Below the pieces are notes generated by a model. The model searched no databases. It had not been told where the DNA came from and saw nothing but the letters and a program-made list of their open reading frames with translations. A stretch of 64,000 nt of DNA from the NCBI GenBank assembly GCA_949130485.1, contig OX422187.1, forward strand, positions 868,001 through 932,000, in the 5' to 3' direction. Both the position numbers and the translations under genes were made by a program. Shown here piece after piece: positions 21,454 through 30,234 of this stretch. This DNA is from Agelas oroides. Lineage: Eukaryota; Porifera; Demospongiae; Agelasida; Agelasidae. Within the stretch, counting starts at the first letter, position 1. Every line of letters starts with the position of its first letter.

Positions 21454-24400
21454 ATGGAAGAGGACTCAGTGAAACACGACGATATTCTTGACTTCGCAAT
21501 CTACTACTGTTTACATGATGGCAGCTACCCTGATGGGCTTACCAAAGAGAAGAAGAGGGCTGTGCGCAAGAGAGCAGCAAAGCTAGAGACTGAGAAGGGT
21601 GAAGTGTTTTTGTTGAGGAAAGGAAAGAGGATCAAAGTAGTGCAGACAGAGAAGGAGCAGAAGCAGATATTACAGGCATGCCACTCAGATCCCACTTCTG
21701 GGCACTATGGTGTAACCAAGACTTGGAACAGAGTTGCTGAGCGGTTTTACTGGAAAGCGATGATCAATGATGTCAGACAAATGGTGAGTCTGGCACTTTT
21801 TAACTTGAGATGCTTGTACCTGTTATTACATCCTTTGGTTGTTACTTGAAAATAATTATTACATTCCTCCATGCATAATATATATCTTCCCCAGGTCAAG
21901 ATATGTCCTGAGTGTCAGAAGATGAATAGGAAGATAGACAGGGAGAGGCCTGAGTTACATCCAGTCCCAGTGAAGAGTCCATGGTACCATCTAGGGATTG
22001 ATTTCATTGGTCCCATCTCCCCTGTTTCAAGGTCTGGGAACAGATTCATCCTTACTGTGTCAGACTACTTCACCAAGTTTGCGTATGCCTGTGCTCTCCC
22101 TACAAAGGAAGCAAGTGGGGTTGTAGCATCCTTGAAGCAGGTTTGTTTTGTTATTACCCTCGACACATCCTTTAAGAGCAATTTTCCTTGACGTGTGTAG
22201 CCTTTGAGCAGCATTTAGATTCACTTAATTGTATATGCAAAGGTGATTAACATTTTTCAAAATTTCTATCCTACGCAGCTTTTCTATATTGTTGGATTGC
22301 CTTCAGTCATCACCACAGATCAAGGGAAGGAATTTAAGAATGCTCTCAACAAGGAGATGATGGAGGAGTTCGGCATCAAGCACAGACTCACAACAGCATA
22401 TCATCCACAAGCAAACGGCCTCGATGAGCGGTTTAATCAAACCCTTGTGAACTCTTTGTCGAAGTACGCACAGGAGTGTCGTGAGTCCTGGGATGAGAAC
22501 CTTCAAGAAGTAGTTTACGGCTACAACACATCTGTACAAGCATCCACCAAATTCACTCCATTTGAGGCCATGTTCGGTAGAGTGGCTGTACTACCTGTAG
22601 ACATCAATGCTTGTGGCAGCTATGATCCAGAGGTTGTGCTTGAACAATTTGCCAATGCTAGCGAACCAGGCGAAGGCTCACAAAGTGAAGAACGGCAGGA
22701 GATGGAAAAGAAAATCAAGGAAAATATAGTCTCTGCCCAGACTAAGCAGAAAAAGTACTATGATAAGAAGCATGCTAGTGGAGAGGTATTTAATGTTGGA
22801 GCACTTGTACTAAAGAAAGATTTCACAAGAAGGAAACGTGCTGGTGGGAAAATGGATTACCTGTGGACCGGTCCATACAAGATCACAGGCACTCTAGGGA
22901 AAGGCCTGTACAAGCTCAAGGCTGTTCAGGGTGACAAGGTGAAATGTGAATGGGTTAACTAAACATGTCTAATATGCGTTATTGTACATTATAGCATACT
23001 AGCTACATGTATAGTCTATGTTATACCTTACCCAGGTGAAATGTGAATGGGTTAACTAAACATGTCTAATATGCGTTATTGTACATTATAGCATACTAGC
23101 TACATGTATAGTCTATGTTATACCTTACCCAGGTGGTAGAACGTGTCAATGGAATGCACCTCAAGAAATATCATGCTCCAGAGAACCCTCCAGCTACCCA
23201 CCCACCACCGAGTCCAGAGAGCCCTCCAGCTACCCACCCACTACCGAGTCCAGAGACCCCTCCAGCTACCCACCCACCACCGAGTCCAGAGAGCCCTCCA
23301 GCTACCCACCCACCACAGAGTCCAGAGACCCCTCCAGCTACCCACCCACCACTGAGTCCAGAGAGCCCTCCAGTTACCCACCCACCACCGAATCGAGAGA
23401 GTCCGTTGGCCCCATCTCAGACTCCTTCTCGAGAGACTACTCCTCATGATAACTTAGACGACTCTGTCTCACCACTACCACCGCCGTTGCCTCCCTTGAC
23501 ACTATATATGGGCACTTCCAATAACAAGGTAAAATTATATTGTGTTCATTTGGATAGTATACAGCTGTAAGTCTACAAGTGTTCAGTTTTTGCAGATGTT
23601 TTAGTGTGCACATTCCTATAAATAAATAGTGTGCTTTGATAGAATATATTTACTTACATTTTACAGGTGACTTCTGACTACCCTACACTGACACATCACT
23701 CCAATCTTCATAGTAAACGTCCTAATTTAGCTGCCAAACGGCTTGTGTTGGAGTGCAGACGAAGGAAAGCAAACAGATTGTCAAAGCCTTCCAGCGTTAT
23801 AGACCTGACGTCTGCAGCTAACCCCACTTCAAGAAAGAAGTCTAAAGCACCTAAAACTTGGGTCCAAAACAATCTGTATTCACTTTCGGTTGCTGCCAAA
23901 GAGAGGATTCTTTCACCAACTGACTGGCTGACAGACGACATTATTGAAGCATCTCAGCGTCTCATACAAGAGAACAATCCTCTGGTGGGAGGGCTACAAC
24001 CCCCTTACCTAGGACAGACATGCTCGTTCACAATAGAAACAGGGAAATATATTCAAGTTGTGCACAATGGGGCTGATCACTGGCTAGTGGTCACTAATAT
24101 TGGAGTCCCTAGAGATGGTGTTGTAAGGGTGTATGACAGCTTATACAAGTGCCTTACCACAAGTACAGAACTCCAAATAGCCTCTATAGTGAATACTTCA
24201 CAGCCCAAAATTTCAATTGAGTTTGTAGATGTTCAGAAACAGTTTGGAAGTAGTGACTGTGGTGTATATGCAATTGCATATGCTACAGCCCTCTCTCTGG
24301 GTCAGGATCCCGGTACTCTAGTCTTCTCTCAATCAGAGATGAGGAGACATCTTTTCAAAATGTTGAAAGAAAAGAAACTTACAATGTTTCCAGTATTAAA

Positions 24401-24596
24401 GAAAAAGCGGAGTGTGAGAGTGACAGAGGGCAATCCCATCCTAGTATATTGTAATTGCAGGATGCCGGAAGTGGGAGATATGATCGAGTGCTCCAATTGT
24501 GAGGAGTGGTTTCATGTACCAAGTTGTTCCTCCCCTGCACAAGCAGCACTGAACGATACAACCTCACTTTGGTTTTGTAATAAATGTAACAATTAG
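21454..24596 (+). CDS. Ginger1 transposase: integrase, Ulp1 protease and PHD finger
   Basis: Five exons, every intron in phase 0: 21454-21783, 21895-22140, 22279-22938, 23133-23528, 23667-24596; 853 aa. Domains in order: H2C2 zinc finger (HSDPTSGHYG ... CPECQ); DDE integrase core with D in LGIDFIGP, D in TTDQGKEF and E in NGLDERFNQTL; GPY motif (YLWTGPYKITGTLGKGLYKL); six 12-residue repeats PPATHPPPSPES/T; C48 SUMO-type cysteine protease with His in DHWLVV, Asp in VRVYDS, Gln-Cys in QKQFGSSDCGVYAIAYA; and a C-terminal PHD finger (CNCRMPEVGDM, CSNCEEWFHVPSC, WFCNKC). Expected role: cut-and-paste transposition, with the protease possibly acting on SUMO or on the transposase. No inactivating change seen. 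Confidence 0.85.
22939..23132 (+). repeat. Exact tandem duplication of an intron (2 x 97 bp)
   Basis: Two identical 97-bp copies (22939-23035, 23036-23132), each starting GTGAAATGTGAATGGG and ending ATACCTTACCCAG. The copy borders coincide with the intron 3 donor and acceptor, so the splice can use either acceptor. Using the first acceptor would retain the second copy, which hits a TAA in frame (after AATGGGTTAAC). Confidence 0.85.
23180..23400 (+). repeat. 36-bp coding repeat in Ginger1 exon 4
   Basis: Six near-identical 36-bp units, CCAGAGAGCCCTCCAGCTAC then CCACCCACCACCGAGT, encoding a Pro/Ser/Thr-rich linker between the integrase and protease domains. Confidence 0.85.
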
Positions 24597-24734
24597 TGGA
24601 TAGTATATAGATCTGTATTATAGTTTAGTTTTGTGATAGTTTGATGTTAATTTACATAATAGCACTGAGTTTTAACAATTTTTGCTTTTAATATCGTTTT
24701 AAACTTTAAAAAAGTTTATTTACCCTTTGTAAAG

Positions 24735-24901
24735 GGGGGGTCCAAAAATTTCATTGGGAGTCCAAATATTTCATCCAATTCCTGAAATATTAGTTCCATG
24801 GGGGTCCAAATATTTCGAAATATCTGGACCTGGGGTCCAAATATTTCGAAATATCTGGACCGGGGGGTCCATTTTCGGGGGGGTCCAAATTTTTCATGAC
24901 A
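24735..24901 (-). repeat. Right terminal repeats of Ginger1
   Basis: Four to five copies of GGGGTCCAAATATTTCGAAA in inverted relation to 21198-21290. TTCGAA-centred palindromes probably bind the transposase. Confidence 0.75.
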
Positions 24902-25033
24902 GGTCTATTATATTACTGTGACAAGAAGCGTGGAGAAAGGCAGGTGGGTGCTGTGTGTGTGTGTGTGTGTAGACTCAGTAGGCAAACCTCAAACTTCAAC
25001 AGATATTTCCTTGTGTCAATGTTATATGTAGGT

Positions 25034-25511
25034 GATAAAATCTGAGCAGAAACAGCAAGTCCTCCAAAGCTTGGAGCACACTTTGGAAGGGACAAAGTGG
25101 TGGAGAAGATTGAGGAACGATACTACTGGGTGGGTATCATCAGAGATGCAACAGGGAGTTGCAGACTGTGGAGTATATGCTATTGCATATGCTTTCCATG
25201 CAGCAAGAGGGGACAGTTTGGAAGATATCGAGTTTGAACAAGACAAAATGCGGCAGCACTTAGCTAGATGTTTAACTAAGCAAAAGCTGACTCCTTTTCC
25301 ACACTCACAAAGGTGTGCTCGTGTTCCACCGTACCCATGGTTTCCATACCAGGAAATAGAAGTGTTCTGCACCTGCGAAATGCCAGAATGCCTCGACAAC
25401 ATGATACAATGTGATGGTTGTGAGGAATGGTACCGCATGGCTTGTGTTGGACTGAAAACTCCACCTCCAGATACTGATTCATGGCACTATAGTACAGCAT
25501 GTAAAGTGTAG
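25034..25511 (+). pseudogene. Relic of a second Ginger1 C-terminus
   Basis: 159-codon frame with the end of a C48 protease (QQGVADCGVYAIAYAFHAAR, containing the catalytic Cys) and a PHD finger (CTCEMPECLDNM, CDGCEEWYRMAC). It matches the same segments of the element that ends 130 bp upstream but is clearly diverged. The final PHD cysteine pair is altered and a stop follows. No integrase and no terminal repeat nearby. A fragment of an older related element, or of a host gene derived from one. Confidence 0.65.
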
Positions 25512-25589
25512 GACTCATATATAAATTTCACTAACATAGTATAACAACATGAAAGTGATATACCCCTGTTCGTATTTTATGTAATGACA

Positions 25590-25735
25590 ATGCTGCTTTT
25601 GTTTTTGTGAGCGATCGTATTTCCTGGCTGCGATGATATTTCCTAGGAAAAAGTTACACTCGGCGATAAAATTTCCTAGGAAATATTACCGCAGCGATAG
25701 TATTTCCGAGCGATCAAATTTCCTGTAACACCGGC
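25590..25735. repeat. GCGAT..ATTTCC repeat cluster
   Basis: Five variants of GCGAT followed by ATTTCC within 140 bp, in both orientations, including AATTTCCTAGGAAATATT. A related copy occurs at 51510-51585. Confidence 0.6.
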
Positions 25736-27643
25736 ATGCATGGAGCGGAGAAGGTGACATTACGGTGCATGAGATGCAAGACGTCATACAACTATGAAAA
25801 ATGGGGAGACAAACTTGACAATGGCTTCAAGTACTACCCAGTGGCAAGGACGTTTGTGGAGGTGAACGACACCACCTACTTCGAGCGGCAGCTACTCGAC
25901 CTACAGTGCTCATTAGCGTACGTTAATACTTTCAATAACCGTGCATATTTCTGGTTTAGTGGTGCAACAGCACTATGCCCATGTGACATGTGGCCATTGA
26001 AATTGGTGTTAGTGTTTCTGAGATTAGCTATGGTAACTACGCTGCAAATGTGGCAGCAAATTAGCATGCCTTTTAAACATGCTGACGCAGTATAATGGGA
26101 CTGTCTATACTACATGTATAGAAGTTGACTCGAACACCCAAATTATACTGGCTCATCCTAACCCCCTCTATTTGTATATCCATACACCCCCCATATTTCA
26201 ATGTCTCTTTTATTCCCCTACGGGAAAGTGTAGTAAGGATTACAATTATTGTAATCTTTACTACACTTTCTTACCACATGCACTCCCCCTTATTTTCTAC
26301 CAGTAGTATTAATACCTTCCTGTAACTATCTATAAGTATTGTGTCTCATAAGCCTTATTAGGATGGTTGTGTACACACACAAGTTACACATAAGCAAAAT
26401 TTGATCAATTGATTGATTGAGGTGTTTAGAGTTAACTGTCACAGTTATGACTACATGCATTTCCTGTGGTATACTGCACTTTCAGGAACCATGGATGGGT
26501 ATCTTTTCAAGGTTTTTGTGAGAGTTACAATGATACACATTCACTGTCAAAGGATAAAGGTAATAAACATGCAACTAGTGTAATAGTGCACTTTCTATTA
26601 AACATATGCTCAACCTCTCCTATGCAGAGCTGAACCCACACACTGTGGCTGATGCCTTCTATAATGGAGAGCTTGAGTCTGAGATCAGACTCTTGGTAAC
26701 CACAAGTGGCACAGTGACTCTGAGTGACTTCACATTTAGAAAGGACTCAGACAGAGAGGCACTCATGGAGAAGATAGAGTCCATTCGCTCGCAGACAATC
26801 TACCACCACCATGACTGCACACCAGACTGCAAAAAAAGGGGTAAGCTAAATAATTTTGGAAGTAAAAGAAGCAGCACCATTGTAGTGGTGAAAATCCCAA
26901 GGTGTGGGGAAAGCCAGAACATCATAATATATTAAATTTGTATTTCTTTGTTGTAGGCTGTGGTACACTATGGGTCACGGACGGCATTTGGAAATTAACC
27001 TTTCCCCATTGCATGCATCGAGTCAAGGTACCTTGTTTAAAACATGATGGTATAGTTACCTATCTAAATTGATTACAGCAAATCTCTCTCCTCTTTGTAG
27101 TACATAGTTGAAAAGATCCCAGCTCTTTCCATGCCTGATGTATGTACAGCAACACCAGTTCATGGTAAAGCTTTCTGCAAAGAGCACTGTGAGCTCCTGG
27201 AAAAGCAAACACCACCCATTCTGACAGATTTGAGGGGATTCCTCAATCACTGTCAAGTACTCACAGGTTAGCATCAATTCATGGTTCATGAAAAGCTTGC
27301 CTTCACTTTGCATTGTAAAACATAAGAAGGCTAAATGAAGGGAAGGTTATCTGTTACCAACTTGAGCTCGGAAAATAACTTGGCGACGTTTCGTCTGAAT
27401 GCTGCAGTCATCATCAGCGCTCACGTTGATAACAGATAACCTTCTCTTCATTTATGCAGAAGCCAACTGAGAAGCCACTGTAAATAAGAAGGCTACATAG
27501 TAACTGGGTTTTTCTTTTTGTCACTTCTAATGCCTTGCATATTAAAGAGGATGATAGTGCAACTCAGGAAGAGGAGCAACAGATAGAAAAAGTCCTGGAT
27601 GCTACTGCAGTTGATACTGGAGAGTCTGCTGCCAAATCTCAAG
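25736..27643 (+). CDS. Cysteine-cluster (CxC-type) protein, multi-exon, function unknown
   Basis: Six exons whose phases agree: 25736-25917, 26486-26559, 26628-26840, 26957-27027, 27101-27266, 27548-27643. N-terminus CMRCKTSYNYEKWGDK and FKYYPVARTFVEVNDTTYFE; exon 2 HGWVSFQGFCESYN; exons 3-4 HHHDCTPDCKKRGCGTLWVT then DGIWKLTFPHC; exon 5 ends in CKEHCELL. This resembles the CxC cysteine clusters described next to KDZ transposases in fungi and found in lineage-expanded invertebrate genes. It is probably zinc-binding. No catalytic domain is visible. The 3' end is not defined; the last donor (27644) has no clear partner before the antisense RPS4 exon. The start Met directly follows a repeat cluster, so 5' exons may be lost. 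Confidence 0.6.
27332..27454. mobile_element. Small foldback MITE in intron
   Basis: Ends TAAATGAAGGGAAGGTTATC and its inverted copy GATAACCTTCTCTTCATTTA around a 75-bp loop. About 123 bp, in the fifth intron of the CxC gene. Confidence 0.65.
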
Positions 27644-28274
27644 GTTTGTTTGTTGAACTTGCTTCACATGGGAACATAAATAAGAGCAGAAATTCTCAGG
27701 CCTGTAACCAAGGGGGATTCGAGGGGTTTCACTGAACTCCCCCTGGCTAACCGACTAACATGAAGCTAGAAGGGACCTCTGCTATCCTTTGTATTCTATG
27801 AGCAGTCTGAATAGTTTCCACAACACATTGCCCATGCCGAGATTGCTGCGTGTGGCACATGCACAGCACACAGCCTCTGGCCCAACCCCCTTTAAGAAAT
27901 CATGGCTATGGGCTTGATTCTACATGTACTTTGGCTGTAAAGCACAAAGCTTATAGCCCAAGAGTGGTTAATGCATACCCAAATTTGATTTTTGCTTTAC
28001 CCTTCATATATCGAAGACAAAGTACATGTACCATCATTTATTAACCAAATAGCTAATTGATTGTACTTTGTTATGAACAAGCATTACCATGACAACATGC
28101 TAACAATCCCAAAATCAGGGGGGTCAAAGTTTAATTGACTTATCACCTCTTCCCTCCAAAATTATGTCACCATTATATCATCACGATTCACAGTAAAAGA
28201 TTTTCATCAGAAATATTCAATATACAACTAAATGGCAGAATTGAGCTCAGGGTTCATAGCTATTTGCTTCCAAG
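27644..28274. other. No gene recognised
   Basis: Between the last seen exon of the CxC gene and the 3' end of RPS4. The RPS4 3' UTR should lie at its right edge on the minus strand; no canonical AATAAA was seen close to the stop. Confidence 0.4.
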
Positions 28275-28694
28275 CTACTTTGCTTCCAACCGTCTATCTC
28301 GTTCCTCGGCTGTGGTAAGCCTGATTCCTTTTTGCTTTGGCAGTGATACCATGGCCTTATTGCCCTTCCCAATGATGAACACGTTGGACATTCGCGTTGC
28401 AAACGTGTGTCCAATAGCATCCTTAATGTGGATGATGTCGAATGATCCGTGGTGTCTCTCCCGGTTCATGATGACGCCCACACGCCCCAAGTTCCTGCCC
28501 CCAGTTACGATAACAAGATTGCCAACATCAAATTTAATGAAGTCAGTTATTTTCCCGGTAGCGATGTCGATGCGGACCGTGTCGTTGACTTTGATGAGGG
28601 GGTCGGGGTATCGTATAGTCCTGCCATTGTGTGTCACACAGTAAGGAATCTTCTTGAGACCAAGTTGGACACGCTTCACTTTGCCAAGCTTGTA
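28275..28694 (-). CDS. RPS4: Ribosomal protein eS4, last exon
   Basis: 420 bp, 139 codons plus stop, minus strand. Acceptor CATCTGTAG|TACAAGC, phase 0. It covers the C-terminal half of eS4 (about residue 125 of about 263 to the end): [20 protein letters not shown], then [34 protein letters not shown] and [11 protein letters not shown], ending [10 protein letters not shown]. eS4 is a core small-subunit protein that binds 18S rRNA through S4-type and KOW domains; the KOW part is here. Upstream exons were not found in the following 1.5 kb, which holds a TG microsatellite. The exon is undamaged, so it may be the true last exon of a long gene. Confidence 0.88.
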   Translation of the reverse strand, partial: YKLGKVKRVQLGLKKIPYCVTHNGRTIRYPDPLIKVNDTVRIDIATGKITDFIKFDVGNLVIVTGGRNLGRVGVIMNRERHHGSFDIIHIKDAIGHTFATRMSNVFIIGKGNKAMVSLPKQKGIRLTTAEERDRRLEAK

Positions 28695-30234
28695 CTACAG
28701 ATGTACAAGTGTGTGTGTGAGTGTGTGTGAGTGTGTGTGTGTATGAGGGGAGAGACGACACATTGTCATAACTTGAGGGAGCCAAGCTTCTTGTCTCCTG
28801 CTCCCGTAAGATACCTTACACAATACTTACAAATGTGTAGGTGTGTGGGAGAGGGTGTGTGTGTGGGGGAGGGTGTGGGTGTGGAGGAAATGCCTCATAA
28901 ACTTAAACTGACCAGTTTTGTTCAAACTCGAATATTTCATAGGGTGCGCTGGGCACACAGAAAGATACTTAGGGTATGGACAATTTCACTGGCAATCATG
29001 GTTTACAGTTGCAGAGGACCAGCTTGCAAATTTGTTGGCGCCACATTTTACACTAGAAAATAACATGATGCCATTTTGCAATTAACACCTACAATTATTA
29101 CCGCCTACATATCAACTGGCGCCAATTTTCCTAGTGAAAGCGTTCAGACTCAGCCTCTTCCCACGTCCAGAAACAGAGCGTGGGAAAGGCCTACTTAGAA
29201 TGCATTCTACACTTGTTCAAGGGTAGTCTGGACTCCCTCTTTTTCTGCAGGACAGGACAACCCACAAAACATTTCATCTTGGTACAAGACGAACTAAGCC
29301 TGGCGGTGGTTGCTCAGCTGAGAAAACAAGTCACCGTCTCAATCGGAACCTCAGAAATTAAGCCTTCTTGGTCATCATTGCAACGTACCAGGAAAATACA
29401 CCCGAGTCCATCAAACAACACAAGTACACTTCCTAATTCTACCCCCTCCCCCTCCCCCTCCCCCTCCCCCTCCCCCTCCCCCTCCCCCTCCCCCTCCCCC
29501 CAGCAGCATAAAAACCATTCAAAACTGAGGGGTCCAACATGGCCTAAATGCTGAAAAAAATTGGAAATCGAGCTAGTTGGTTATGTCAGTTCGAGAAACA
29601 TTAAGTTTGTTCATGCCAGTATACTATTAGTAAATTCGGTAATCAGGAGCAGAATCACCAGAAACTGTAAGTTGATCTCAAAACCTTGTACATTTTCATG
29701 TCTTGTGTCGGAGCCCTCACAGAAAACTATTCCATGATATCACTACCCTTACTAGTAGATACCCATGGCAGTTACTCATGTATTGATACAACACTCATGG
29801 AGTTTAATAAAATATTAAACGGGGTTAACATATGAGCGCAGCGCTGGCCCGGGCGGTTAGTAAAGGGTTGGACAAAGGTGGGGCCTAAACTAGGCCCACG
29901 CATGCGCAGGTAGGTTTCAGTCCGACCTCGTGCCCAACCAAGCTGTACGTGCGATTCCCCACCCACCCATCCCCATTTATTTGGGGCAATATTTGCAGGA
30001 TTACACCAACTCTCCACTGAGGTTGGCCTGTTAACTCTTGTTCGCCAACTTTAGTGTGAATAGCGTGTAGGTAGCTCGCCAGGGCAGGGTTATTATTCCT
30101 GGGAAATAATAATGGTTAATTGACCCCAAAGGCCCCAATTAACTCCAAAGGTGTACCCTGCTAAGTTAGCAAGGGGCAAGCTACTGCCACGCCTCCCACC
30201 ACGCCTCCGACTACAACTATCCGTGCGTGCATGT
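28695..30234. other. Microsatellite-rich, no further gene recognised
   Basis: Contains (TG)n at 28707-28742, a GTGTGGGAGAGG-rich stretch around 28840-28885, and (CCCCTC)n with about ten units at 29442-29502. A 124-codon + strand frame (29180-29554) runs into the hexanucleotide array and lacks a recognisable domain. Confidence 0.5.
29442..29502 (+). repeat. (CCCCTC)n hexanucleotide repeat
   Basis: About ten perfect units; reads as Pro-Ser repeats on the + strand. Confidence 0.9.

Larger units (their letters stand above)
21198..24901 (+). mobile_element. Ginger1-type DNA transposon, apparently intact
   Basis: 3704 bp. Left end TGTCACGAAATATTTGGACC; right end the inverted copy finishing TTTTTCATGACA. 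Flanks are GGAC (21194-21197) and GGTC (24902-24905), a 4-bp target duplication with one mismatch. The terminal regions (21198-21290, 24735-24901) repeat the palindrome CCAAATATTTCGAAATATTTGG and variants. Ginger1 elements are defined by a Gypsy-type integrase with GPY/F motif, a C-terminal OTU or Ulp1 protease, long TIRs and 4-bp target duplications; all are present. The coding exons are open throughout, so it may be active. Confidence 0.85.

Noticed and set aside
28543-28785. 80-codon minus-strand frame upstream of RPS4
   Set aside because: It runs through the TG microsatellite in a frame different from the eS4 exon.
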